From Quercus robur (taxonomy: Eukaryota > Streptophyta > Magnoliopsida > Fagales > Fagaceae): a stretch of DNA of 64,000 bases. A program made the position numbers and the translations under genes. Each line of letters begins with the position of its first letter. The stretch's first letter is position 1. Positions 24,369 to 35,865 of the stretch are shown here, piece by piece. The stretch covers positions 33,265,790 through 33,329,789 of the forward strand of contig NC_065541.1 of NCBI RefSeq assembly GCF_932294415.1. Reading direction: 5' to 3'. Under the pieces are notes generated by a model. That model was not told the origin of the DNA. It did no database searches and was given only the letters and a program-made list of their open reading frames with translations.

Positions 24369-24689
24369 TTTTGTGTGGGAAAATTATGCATAGAATGAGA
24401 GAGAATTGCAAATTTATAGTAAAAAGATGAGAATATAAAGAGTTAAAAATAAAGGAAGATAAAGGGATAGAAAAAGGTTAATATTAAAGTATATAGTAGT
24501 GGGAGATTAAAAGGTTAGAGAAAGTGTAACAATAAGTTCGGAATTAATAAGAAGAAAAAGAGTTAAAAATAAGAGAGAGGGAGAGAGAGAGGGTTGAAAA
24601 TAGGTGGATGATGTGACTCAATAAAAGTGTAGTAACAATAAATGTTATACTTCAACTTTTATATATATGTGTGTGTAGAAGCTGCTTGC
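21663..24689. other. intergenic, AT-rich
   Basis: No gene recognised. It holds two (GA)n microsatellites (23984-24016 and 24332-24364), A/T-rich stretches and a purine-rich strand at 22540-22660. Confidence 0.5.
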
Positions 24690-25035
24690 TTGCCACTCTA
24701 CTTGCTTGCCACTCTAGTTTTCTAGAAAATTTGCTATTGGGAATTTTTATTTTGGAAGTTTGTCGACAAGAAACAATATTTAACAAAAATATCATTCACT
24801 TACCATGGATTGGACTTGGTCAAGCAAAACCTTTAAAATTTTAAAATTTTCTATATTGTTATTAATGAAATGACTAACGCTTTGATTTCTTTCAAAACTA
24901 AAAAAGTGGGGTGTCATTTTACTTGTTTTTGTAATTTACATTTTTATATATATATAAAATTTTAAGGTTTTTTTATTCTAGAAAACTTAGAGTATTTTAA
25001 GGTTTTTTTGTTCTAGAAAACCTAATGCATATGCA
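24690..25035. repeat. orphan copy of the lipase 5' flank (part 1)
   Basis: Matches 4290-4620 in order ('gcttgccactct', 'gacaagaaacaatattt', 'accatggattggacttgg', 'gtcaagcaaaaccttt'). A small internal tandem duplication ('gcttgccactcta') is present at the left end. No lipase exon lies to its left, where one would be expected on the minus strand. Confidence 0.7.
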
Positions 25036-25724
25036 AAGATTATTATTATTTTTTTTTTTTGTGGGTTTTGTTCTAGAAAACCCAGGTGGGGCTGGGCCCC
25101 CCAGCCCAATTATTATTTTTTTTTTACTTAATATATAATTCATTTTTGTAGTTGAACTCCCTTCCTCCCCAATCAGCCTTGCTTGCCTAACCCAACTAGC
25201 AATTATCCAACCCAAAAACTTAAGCAAAAACAATAAAAACATTCACAATGGTGATTTTATTTTAGCAAAAAAATTATTTTACCACCAAAAAACCATGTGT
25301 TATTGGAAAAGTTAAAGCTAAATTTTTTGCAACTACAATAAATTGATATAAATACCAATTAACTGTAGCAAGTTGTTAAAAATAAAATACTATATTTTAT
25401 TAAGATTATCTCTCTTCCTTTAATTAAAAAGATCAAATTCTCTCTCTTCCTTTATTATTTTAATGAGTTGTTTATATTATTTTAAATGAAGTGATAAAAA
25501 ATAGAACATTCGGTATTGGATGTATTGTAAAGTATGGTGGTAAAACAAATAAAATAGCTTTTTGAAGTGCTAAAAGCTAAATTTTTTAACACTACTACTG
25601 TGAATGCTCTAACTTCAACCAAAACAAATCTAGCCAACCTAGTATTAAAAAAATAAATTATTTTATTTTTGTTTTTGTCTTTGTTGATAGATGATTGCAT
25701 TTAATATATTAAGAAACGACGATT

Positions 25725-26825
25725 TGATGTATTTATAATTTGTTAATACTGTAAATTTGTGATTTACAACTATTTTGTGTTGACTTTAATTTCATACCAA
25801 ATTTAATTGTAATTTTGTTCAATCTTATGTGCCCTGTATTTTATGTGAGATTTCATTGTATGAGTTGTGTGTGAGAGGGAGTGTGAAGACTCAAGTCAAC
25901 ATTGAAGATCAAAGGAGTTTTCGCAAGTAGCTCTCAAGAAGACTTCTTGCAAAGTGAAACTATGTGCTCAGCATATAACTGGAATGCGAAAAGTCATGAC
26001 AGATGGTAACAGCTGGTTTTTATGAGTATTTCGCGGGTAAGGCCTTCCCGCAAGATACCCGCGAAACATTCTGTTTTGCTATTTTGTCATATCTGATACA
26101 CCATGTCTTTACCCACACTATATATTCCCACATTACCCATATATTGAGAGGTGTACTTTTTAGAAAGAAAACCCTAACAAAAACCCTTAAGAGTTAGAGA
26201 TTGTCATACCCATAATTCTCTACACAATCTATTGTGGTTTTCCTCAACTCCTACCCCTCCATATCCAAATTCTTGAGAGGTTGATAGCCCAAACACTTAC
26301 CACACCCATCCTGAGTGTAAAGTGAGATTTTAGTGCTGCTAGAAAGCATTGGAAGAAGCCATTTGTTTGATAGATACAATCAAACTGAATTGCGTGATTC
26401 GAAGAGTTAGAGAAGACAAGGCTTTGCCAAGTCAGTTGGTAGCAGGAGCTTGGAGGGTTCAAGTACATCGGGTAGACTAAGTTTGGAGGGTCTTTTATTT
26501 TTCGTGTACTCCAACTCATTCTCTAGTGGATCGATTTATTGCTTGAAGGACGGCGAAAAAGTTTTTCGTGGAGTTCTTCGGTTTCCTCTTCGATAACACA
26601 TCAGGGTGTTATCTTGTGTTTGCATTCTTCTTCCCTATTCTTTTAACGTTCATTTTATTGTTGATATTTGATGAATATGGCTTAGAGTAGTTATATTGTT
26701 TGTTCACTCACATTTACTCTATTCCGCACTTAGTTTAAGTTAGAGTAAAATCAACCAAGCCGTAATTATTAATTTGGGGGTCTAAACAACTCTTTTGTTT
26801 TCACACAAATTCGAACTTTCAAATA
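25725..26825 (+). repeat. solo-LTR-like repeat family R, copy 3 (most complete)
   Basis: Begins TGATGTATTTATAATTTG and shares the late motifs 'ggagggttcaagtacatcgg', 'ctctagtggatcgattta' and 'tcctcttcgataacacatc' with copies 1 and 2. It continues past the point where the others stop ('ttaatttgggggtctaaac'). A self-complementary 'cgcgggtaaggccttcccgc' lies at 26032. No ORF of note. A long (CT)n follows at 26838. Confidence 0.6.
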
Positions 26826-26836
26826 CTATATAAATG

Positions 26837-26837
<1 letters not shown>

Positions 26838-26920
<83 letters not shown>
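26838..26920. repeat. (CT)n microsatellite, about 41 units
   Basis: Uninterrupted CT dinucleotides on the plus strand (GA on the minus). Confidence 0.95.
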
Positions 26921-26929
<9 letters not shown>

Positions 26930-26944
26930 ATAGCTTGAAATCCT

Positions 26945-27110
26945 GGTACTAAAAGTAAGTTAATTAGTTCGGTGAAAAAATAATAATAATAATAATAATT
27001 AGAGGATAATTGATCCGGACCAATTATCATCTAATTAATCTTTACCAGATGGTCCATTAAAGATTTTAAGAAGTGAGTTGATACTTATTTGAAGTGATAA
27101 AAGAGAAAAC
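26945..27110. repeat. orphan copy of the lipase 5' flank (part 2)
   Basis: Matches 4640-4780 ('ttaattag', 'gataattgat', 'ttttaagaagtgagttgata'). It is separated from part 1 by family R copy 3 and other sequence, so that repeat inserted into an already duplicated flank. Confidence 0.65.
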
Positions 27111-27126
27111 TTATAAAAAGAAGGGA

Positions 27127-27300
27127 AATGCTAACGAGTGCCCTTAGGGCACTCGTTAAGAATTCAGTTAAAGAAAGTTTTTATGGGAAAAAAAAAAAAC
27201 AATTAATATTTTGACAGCTTTTTTCATTTCCCATAAAAGTGATGTCAAAACTTTCCTAAAATAGATTTTTAACCAGTGCCGTAAGGGCACTCGTTAGCAT
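27127..27300. mobile_element. MITE with terminal inverted repeats, copy a
   Basis: Ends in inverted repeats: left ATGCTAACGAGTGCCCTTAG, right complement ATGCTAACGAGTGCCCTTAC. The left terminus is itself palindromic (GAGTGCCCTTAGGGCACTC). About 175 bp with an A-run inside. A second copy lies at 27640-27828. I see no clear target duplication. Confidence 0.8.
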
Positions 27301-27639
27301 GACCCATTTATTTAAGGGTAGTTTTGTAAACTTATACATTTTTATAAGGCAGACAAGACAATAAATGATGTTTCCTTAAAAAGTTTGATTTTTCAAACAA
27401 ATTAAAACGAAGGGAGTTCAATATAAACTAACATTTTCCTAAAATATAAAGTAGTTTATTTATTTTTAAAATTAAAAGCAACAATGTTTTGAAGATAGGC
27501 AACCACACCCACAACCACGTTCTACTTTTCTTCTCTATAAAACTTCAAAAAATGAACGTGACCGTAGGCTGTAGCAGTAAAAATGCGAGTAATTTAAAGA
27601 TCATCTAATTAATCCCTACCTTTGTTTTCTTTTTAGAGA

Positions 27640-27828
27640 AATGCTAACGAGTGCCCTTAGGGCACTGATTAAGAATCCAATTAAAAAAAGATTTTATAGA
27701 AAAAAAAAAAAAAAAAAAAAAAAAAAAACAATTAATGTTTTGACAGCTTTTTTTATTTCTCATAAGTGATGTCAAAACTTTCTTAAAATGGATTGTTAAC
27801 GAGTGTCCTTAGGACACTCGTCAACATG
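27640..27828. mobile_element. MITE with terminal inverted repeats, copy b
   Basis: Same family and orientation as the copy at 27127-27300, 340 bp away. It shares the ends and the interior ('acaattaatgttttgacagctttttt'). It carries a longer poly(A) of about 28. The right end has a mutated 'cgtcaacat'. Confidence 0.8.
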
Positions 27829-28734
27829 ACCCTTTTTTTAAATATTAGTTAGTTTACTTTTCAAATAGTTTTGAAAATAAAGTAGAGGTATAATAGGAAT
27901 ATTAGTAAACTAATAATTTTTATTTTTAGAAACAGAACAATATTTTGAGATATCCTAAAATAGAATAGAGGACAAACAAACTGGACGAAGGCAGTACTAT
28001 TTATGTAAAATAATAATTTTTTTATTTCATTATAGATTCGATTGGTAAGTTGTGATACAATGCATTAATTTACTTGGGATTTCATTTACCTGCTTACTAT
28101 TCTCTCTCTCTCTCTCTCTTGAATTATTGGTTTCTCTATCAACGTTTCATATGATCTACTCATCCTTTTCAAGTTGCAAACTGTTCACTTCCTCAAACCC
28201 CTTCCGTTTTCATCTCCATATAACTAAAAATCCATCAAGTGGTCCTGCGCATTTCTTCATCTTTCAGTCTCAGAAGTAATTTTTTGGTTCTTTAATTCCA
28301 ATTAATTATGTGGTGTTTTATTTTTATTTTTTGAGGAAAATGTGACGTTTTATTTTGATTTTAAGACTTTTTGGAATTTCTACTCCCAAATTAAAGGTTT
28401 ATATGTGAACAATTAGACAACTCAAAAGCATTCGGTACATGATTACTCATTTTTTCTTTCTTACCCTTATTTTTGAGCAAAACAGTCAGTGTTACTGTTT
28501 CCATATATATCTAAATGCTCCTTTTCAAGAGTTGATGAAGAAAAGTGCGTGAAGGTTTAGTTTCTTAGAGATATATTTTGTATATACATCATGTACAGTA
28601 TCTGCAAACCTCATACTGAAGGCTAGCTTTCTAAGCATCTGTCAATATCAAACTTATCAATGGAAATTCACTGCTGAATATCAATTATGTTTCAAAATTA
28701 TATATCGTTTTAAAAATTCAACTGGCCAATGTTA

Positions 28735-28862
28735 ACAACCAAAGATCTTAAAAAATGCCTGATTGACAATATATAGGCGTATAAAAGTCAATTGGATGAA
28801 CATTAATTCTGCCATGACAACAAGAATAGGACTTTGCGGTGAAGACGCCGATTTTGATCAAG

Positions 28863-28902
<40 letters not shown>

Positions 28903-28920
28903 TGTTGCTTGCCACTACTC
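28735..28920. repeat. copy of the lipase 3' flank
   Basis: Matches 37835-38015, the DNA just 3' of lipase C ('gttaacaaccaaagatct', 'gtataaaagtcaattg', 'caagaataggactttgc', 'ttgcttgccacta'). It lies about 1.5 kb from the 3' end of lipase B, so B's 3' flank has been stretched by extra DNA, including the minisatellite. It contains an (AT)n(AC)n run at about 28866-28903. Confidence 0.7.
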
Positions 28921-29149
28921 AAATGTCCCCCACTCTATAACATGATCATGCATATGTACATATACATACATATTGTCATGCTATACATATACATACATAC
29001 TGTCATGTTCCTTGGTAGATGCTAGCCAGGTACGTTTTCTTATACCCCCCCTCCATACATGCATGCATCCCTCCTCCCAAGTCCCAACCTCATGATTTCT
29101 TTAGCCAATAATGAAACTATGCATTTGTGCTACCAAAATTATGTTTTAA

Positions 29150-29770
29150 ATCCTTTTTTTTTTTCAAATATACTGATTTTCAAAAATTCATTTCCAAAGG
29201 CAAGATACTTGTAGGTTTTCCCCTAGATTACACATGGAAGTGACATAAGGTTAACCCAAAATACTTCCTTTAAAACTCTATTTTGCACCAAAAATTTTGA
29301 TTTTCAAAATTTCTTTTTTAAAGGCAAGAGATACCAGCAACTAGCAAGCATTCCCCTGTAGCACACATGGAAGTGACATAAAGTTAACCCAAAATACTTC
29401 CTTTAAAACTCTATTTTGCACAGAAAATTTGATTTTCAAAAGTTGATTTTTAAAGGCGAGAAATACTAGCAGGCATTCCCCTATAGCACACATGAAAGTG
29501 ACATGAGGTTAACTGGAAATACATCCTTTAAAACTCCGTTTTCCACCAAAAATTTCTTTTGAAAGGCCAGATACTAGCAGACGTTCCCCTAGATCACACA
29601 TGGAACTAACAGGAGGTTAGCCTACTTCCTTTAAAACCCTGCTTTCCACCAAAAATCTTTATTCCTAAAATTTCCTTTTTAAAGGCAAGATACTAGCATG
29701 CGTTCCCCAAAATCATACATTGGAGTGACAAGAGAGTTAGCCCAAAATACTTCCTTTAAAATGTTGTTTT
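29150..29770. repeat. degenerate minisatellite, about five units of 103-133 bp
   Basis: Each unit runs approximately: 'ccaaaaattt', 'aaaggcaagatactagca', 'ttcccctagatcacacatgg', 'agtgacataaggttaaccc', 'acttcctttaaaactct'. The last landmark recurs near 29262, 29395, 29520, 29623 and 29748. There are no ORFs. It lies between the duplicated 3' flank and lipase B. Confidence 0.85.
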
Positions 29771-30439
29771 GAATCTAGTTCTAAGGTTTCCCCTTTTTCA
29801 AAAAAAAACCCATTGGCTAATGAAATCATGAAGGAGGTCTCCTTTTATGTAATTGCTTAATTCAAACACCATCAACTGATAGAACACATCATTTAACACA
29901 GAATGATAAGATCTTGAGACATGTGCCCCAAAGACTAAACAAGTATCTTGTTTATTTTTCATTACATGCATTTTTAAAGGATAATCAAAATTAGGTATCG
30001 ACTACAGCACAGGCGTTGTAGAATATCTAACACTTTCTTCACACGTAATCGAACATCCATAATTGAAATTGTGACTTCAAGTTGCAAGTTCAATTCAAAA
30101 AAGTGAGTGTGCATACTTTACGTGCAATAGTGTGTGTGAAGTAAACACTACTCAACATGAAACCTCCATTGGCTACTATCAACGAAGGACACCTGTATTG
30201 CTAATACACAAGCTTAGTACGTGAGACAAATCAATAAGTCTGAATAGTAAGAATGGCATGTCGTAGCAAATATACAGGGGCTGGACTAATGTCGTTTAGT
30301 CAGCTCATCTTCAACCTTTGGCTAAAAAACAAGCACAGACTTCTGAAATCAAATGTTAGATCCACTACAACTAAAATGAGGAACTTTTGGCCATACCAAA
30401 ATAAATTATCTGCGGTGGATCTCTAAAGAGTTCTGACAA

Positions 30440-32758
30440 TTAAGGGGTCATAAAGAAAGCCAGCAGAGGATCATATACTACTCTGTTCGCATTCTCAGCC
30501 ATAATGAAATCAAAATGTGCCACAAGCTTGTCCTTCTCATGATCTTTAAGGTTTTCCAGCAAAAGTTGCACGTCATTTACGTCAGAAAGCGTGTCCTTCC
30601 CTCCATAACTAAGGAAAAGAGGAATGTCTTTCGGAATGTGTGTCATATAGTACAGAGGAGGAGTGGGCTGCCCGCAGTGCGCCTTATTCTCACTTTCGTC
30701 ACCGTAGTCATACTTTGCTATGTTTCTAGCTCTGACCACTATCCAAAGTTTTAAAAACCCAAGAGTTAACATATTTATAAAATCCCTGTGATCTATTGAA
30801 ATGGAACTCAATTAGATAAAGCAATTTTCACTATTGGTATTGTAACTTTGTAAGCCTTAGACTTGAACTTCTAAATGACTATGAGATTCGCACATAAAAA
30901 GGTTTGTTTTTATGTTCTTAGTCATAGAATGCAAATGAGCTTAGCAGAGTGTACCCAATGCGTCAGAGGCTTACTCTGAGACAAATGGACAAAGTTCTTT
31001 GTCGACGATGACTGAAATGTATGATCAAAAAGTACATCAATTGTTGAAGGCTTTATGCAGCAATTCGGGCCTATAAATAGACATGACACACACATGTATA
31101 AGATTTGGAAGATAAAACGGAGAGAGAGGAGAAAAAGGAGATTATAGTATCAAGTTAAGGAAGCGAAAATTAACCTCCGACAGCGGTTAACACGTTGTTG
31201 CAATCAATGAGTGGTAAGGCGCAGACACCTTCCAGAAGTTTGCCAACAACCAGACTGTTTGCTTGAAAATTAAAATTGTTAGCGGTGTAGTTCTTCTCAA
31301 TTTGGGTTCAAAAGAATTTTGAGACACTAATATATGAAACCATTGATTCACAATTTTGGTAACTTCTTCACCTGGAAATTCTCAGAAAATATTTAACCAA
31401 ATTTCAGAAATATCATTGATACATAGAAATCATGCGTCTCATTGAGATTTTTACCAAATTAAAAAACAAACAAACTTAAGTCATTGAGATTTTTTGTGTG
31501 TTTCAAGCATGTGCAAGATGTTACTGAACTAAGATGGTTAATTGCTTCCTCACCCTTCTGGAGTGAATTCAGGGACACCCTACCAGTACGCTTGCTGTTA
31601 AATATAAGAAACAAAGTTATGACACTGAATTTGGTATTAAAAAAAATATGGATTTCACAATTGAACAGTAAATTTTCTTAATTTGTCTTACTGCAGCCGT
31701 AGTGATAATAGTCCTTCCAATCACCGAGGACAACTGGCCCAAATAAGCAATTGGGCCAAGCAAAGCAGCTGATTTTGTCATGTTCACCAGCTTCTCTTGG
31801 GAAAAGGCAGTAAAAGCAAGCAAAGTTCCCTACAATTTAGAAAGAAAAAAAATGGTCTTAGTTCTACCTATATGCCCAGCAAAATCCTAAAAGGAAAATA
31901 ATGTCCATTACTAGAATGGAAACAACAATTACAGATATATACCAAGGAATGCCCAACATAGTACAGTTTCTGCCCTGTCTGAATATGTATATAGTCATAC
32001 ATAGCAGGAAGATCATCACCGGCTAATTGCTCCCACGTCCAATCCCAGTAAGCCTATAGAGTAAGAAAGTTAAATATATATATATATATATATATATTGT
32101 GTTTAATGTTTTATATAATTCAGTTGGCATTTTGGTAAAACAAAGAGAACCGGATCATTAGCACTAAGTGAAGTATGTCCACGGCTAGATACTGTCCCTC
32201 GATTGTTGCCAAGCCACACATCAAACCCATTATCTGCTAAGATGAATGCAAAAGATTTATTTGGAGAATTGAGCAGCCATGTTGCAGCATCCTGTCACCA
32301 ACCATAACTTGTGTAAGTTCGTTGGTGTTATCAGTCTATTCCGCGCCATGTATAGAAATACCTCAGAACCACACATAAACATAGTTCAAATATATGGTGT
32401 AGAGGGTCCTAACCCCCAAAAGCCCATGTTGTAACAAAATTGGTGGCCTATTTGCTTTCGTCTTATTAGTCCTCCCCACCGGAATCCTCTGCACGCCAAG
32501 AATATAACCATCTTTTGTTGTTACCTGCACCATAAAAGTTTAATCACATTAGATATTAGTACAAGTCACATGGTGAAAAAGCCTTATAAACTAAAAACCA
32601 CCAATCTTGGTAGATACTTTATGTTCTTCACAAACATAGCCTTTTGTCTCCACCAAAGATTTGCATAGACTATCAGGACTATTGTCAGCACCTGCTGATG
32701 TAAATAGCAGAAACGCTAGAAGTAGAAGTAGAGAGTTTGAAGTGTATTCCATTCTCAT
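30440..32758 (-). pseudogene. triacylglycerol lipase 2-like, lipase B, probably inactive
   Basis: Closest paralogue of lipase A with the same nine-exon plan: 32758-32618, 32524-32414, 32291-32151, 32053-31943, 31829-31692, 31594-31554, 31254-31175, 31070-30975, 30738-30440. Splice borders are intact and the exons add up in frame to 386 codons. Two defects stand out. Codon 5 of exon 6 is TAG (31580-31582), where A has a Leu codon, ending the product after about 218 residues. Exon 9 lacks 21 nt that encode QYRDDY-type sequence immediately before the catalytic-His motif (KDKLV joins AHFDF). Exon 5 is also 6 nt shorter. The signal peptide, GHSL elbow and GGKDTLSD acid motif remain. It is either a pseudogene or makes a truncated protein without the acid and His. 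Confidence 0.85.
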
Positions 32759-32800
32759 TTCAGTTGTTTAGCTAACTGTTACAATTTTCACACCTCCAGC

Positions 32801-32807
32801 TATTTAT
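32801..32807 (-). promoter_or_regulatory. TATA-like site of lipase B
   Basis: Minus strand ATAAATA, 43 bp upstream of the ATG, inside a proximal segment conserved with lipase A and re-duplicated at 34.5 kb. At the same place A reads a poorer 'cttaaatt'. Confidence 0.4.
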
Positions 32808-33414
32808 GCTTGAAAGTATCCAAATGCGTACGAAGAGTATGTTCTTTGGTGACTTTGAATTGCATATGTTTTCATGATGGTGCTTTTTTATTTCCCTCAT
32901 ATAAGGAAGTGGTATTATATCCTTTAGCCAAACTATTCCATTCTTTGTCCAGATAGTGTATTTTAATATCAAAAAAAGTATAAAAAGTTATGTGAGTATA
33001 ATGTTTTTTTTTTTTTTTTTTTTTAAGAGATAATTTCAACCCATGGCGTTTGTTCTTAATAATTACTCTTTATCATCAGACCAATATATCAATTGGTATT
33101 TTAGTGTAGACAGATATCAAACTCTAAATCTCTTATTTCACAATAAGAGATTTTATTAGTAGAGTTAACTCGAACCCACTTAGTGTTTAAGCCTCAAATA
33201 TAGTTGATATTGTTTGTTAATATATTTGTATTGCACAAATAAAAAGTCCTTATGGACCATTAAGCATTTAATTTAGACATTTTTTTAGGTGGTGAACATT
33301 GATTAATACTTAAACACACTAGATCAATTACTTACCACACTTGTACACAAAGTAAAAGGTCGCGGTATTTTTTTTTTTTTTTTTCCTTTTTAGGTAAATG
33401 TATTAAATATTTAG

Positions 33415-33910
33415 GGTATGTTTGGTACACTGAATAGAGATTACAACAGGAATTGTAATCTTTATTACTATGAATAAAATGTGTTGTAATGTAATAACTA
33501 AACCTATTCATTAGTTTGGTTGTAAGTTATAACATTAGAATGAAACTTAACATTTATTTTAGGAAATTTTTTACTCATACAATTATATCTCCTTAAAAAT
33601 AGTTATTTTTAAATTTAAGAGAGATATGTGTTATTTTTTACGATTTTTTATTTTTATAATTGTTAGATGTATATGGAAAGTTTTTTTATTTGGAAATATA
33701 TTAAGTTTTGTAATTATTACATTTACTAAGGAATAACTAATACAACCTTTTAAAGAGAAATAGTTATTCCACATTTTGAAGAATAGCTATTCATAAAAAA
33801 TGATTATTCCTTATAATAAAAACATAACTAAATTAAAGAATAACTAAACAATAAGAATAACCATTACATTACAACGTCTACCATTACAGTCTACCAAATA
33901 TGCCCTTTTT
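33415..33910. mobile_element. MITE present in unit 1, absent from unit 2
   Basis: Ends GGTATGTTTGGTACACTG and the complement of CAGTCTACCAAATATGCCC. In unit 2 the empty site reads 'aaatatttagtaattgagg' at about 35248. In unit 1 the same words are split, with 'attag' repeated after the insert. About 496 bp, AT-rich, non-coding. The short repeat suggests a hAT-type target duplication that has decayed. Confidence 0.8.
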
Positions 33911-34536
33911 TTTATTAGTAATTGAGGTTTATACAATAGTTGATTTCTTTTATTCCCATTTCTTTTATGTAATGAAATTAATTTACTATATCTGCTTTTC
34001 CTTCTTGTAGGTGTAGCAAACAGTTTTTGATAACCATTTTGTAGTAAAAACATGGGTTATCCAAATCCCCACCTACAATTTTTTTTTTTTCTAGAAAACA
34101 TTAATATATTAGAATAGGAAAAAGGCAAATGTAAATGGCAAAGATTGAAGGGGGACTAACAAACATTCAAATTTAAGGCTGGCTAAAAGTAAATTATTTA
34201 GATGATAATTGATCCCATAAGGACTTTAAGTATTGAGTTGATATATATTTTAACGGATATATTTGCCTACCCATGAAGACAATTCAAGTCAGTTTTCCAC
34301 CACTTAATGTCTTGGACAATCTTGGTCAAGAATTTTGTTTCACACTATTTTTTTTTTTTTTTTTTTGGTTCGGATTTGAGAGGCTATTGAGGCTTTCTGG
34401 ATTGGTTTTGTGAGGCTATTGTGCCATTGATGTTGAGATTGAGAGATACGTTTGAAAGGGGTAGATGGCAAAATCATCAATGTTTTTTGGTGTCCCTATT
34501 TTCATCCCACTTTTCTCTCCAATTTTCATCAACCAT

Positions 34537-35865
34537 AACTGTTACAATTTTCACACCTCCAGCTATTTATGCTTGAAAGTATCCAAATGCTTACGGAAGA
34601 GTATGTTCTTTGGTGACTTGGAATTGCATATGTTTTCATGATGGTGCTTTTTTATTTCCCTCGTATAAGGAAGTGGTATTATATCCTTTAGCCAAACTAT
34701 TCCATTCTTTGTCCATATAGTGTATTTTAATATCAAAATAAGTATAAAAAGTTACGTGAGTACAGTGTTTTTTTTTTTAAGAGATAATTTCAACCCATGG
34801 CATCCGTTCTTGATAATTACTCTTTATCATCAGACCAAGATATCAATTGGTATTTTGGTGTAAACGGGTATCAAACTCTAAATCTCTTATTTCATAATAA
34901 GAGATTTTACCAGTTAAACTAACTCAAACCCATTAATGTGAGTAAAACGTGCAACTTCCTTCTATAGTTTGGTTTCACATTGATAATATAATAGAAATGA
35001 GAAAATCCTTGAATGGGCTAGTGTTTGAGCCTCGAATGCAGCTGATATTGTTTGTTAATATGTTTGTATTGCACAAATAAAAAGTCCCTATGGACCACTA
35101 AGCATTTAATTTAGACCTTTTTTAAGGTGGGGAACATTGATTAATGCTTAAACACACTAGATCAATTACTTAATTATCACACTTGTACAGAGTAAAAGAT
35201 CGAGGTTTTTTTATTTTCTATTTTTTCAGGTAAACGTATTAAATATTTAGTAATTGAGGTTTATTCAATAGTTGATTTCTTTTATTCCCATTTCTTTTAT
35301 GTAATGAAATTAATTTACTATATCTACTTTTCCTTCTTGTAGGTGTAGCAAACAATTTTTGATAACCATTTAGCAGTAAAAAGATGGGTTATCCAAGTCC
35401 CCACCTACAATGGTTTTTTTTTTTTTTTTTTTTTTTTTATAAAACATTAATATATTGGAGAATAGGAAAAAATCAAATGTAAATGGCAATGACTGAAGGC
35501 GGACTAACAAACGTTCAAATTTAAGGCTGGCTAGCTAAAAGTAAATTAATTAGATGATAATTGATCCCATAAGGATAAGTATTGAGTTGATACATATTTT
35601 AACGGATATATCTGCCTAACCCATGAAGACAATTCAAGTCAGTTTTCCACTACTTGATGTCTTGAACCATCTTGGTCAAGAATTTTGTTTCACACTATTT
35701 TTTACTGGATTGGATTTGTGAGGCTATTGAGGCTTTCTAGATTGGTTTTGTGAGACTATTGAGCCATTGATGTTGAGATAGAGAGATACATTTGAAATGG
35801 GTAGATGACAAAATCATCAATGTTTTTTTGGCGTCCCTATTTTCATCCCACTTTTCTCTCCAATT
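34537..35865. repeat. tandem duplication upstream of lipase B, unit 2
   Basis: Repeats unit 1 in the same orientation at an offset of 1763 bp. It starts with the lipase proximal-promoter segment and includes the TATA-like 'ctatttatgc'. It has about 75 bp near 34940-35010 not found in unit 1. No coding exon follows it, so the promoter copy is orphaned. Confidence 0.85.

Larger units (their letters stand above)
32774..34530. repeat. tandem duplication upstream of lipase B, unit 1
   Basis: Starts 'aactgttacaattttcac' in the lipase B proximal promoter and ends 'ttttcatcccacttttctct'. Unit 2 begins directly after it. It shares with unit 2 the order: 'ggaagtggtattatatcc', 'gagataatttcaaccca', 'tgttaatatatttgtattgc', 'gatgataattgatcccat'. 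It differs by a MITE present only here (33415-33910). Confidence 0.85.

Noticed and set aside
26782-27030. Minus-strand ORF with a long Arg-Glu repeat
   Set aside because: It is the (CT)n microsatellite read as codons.
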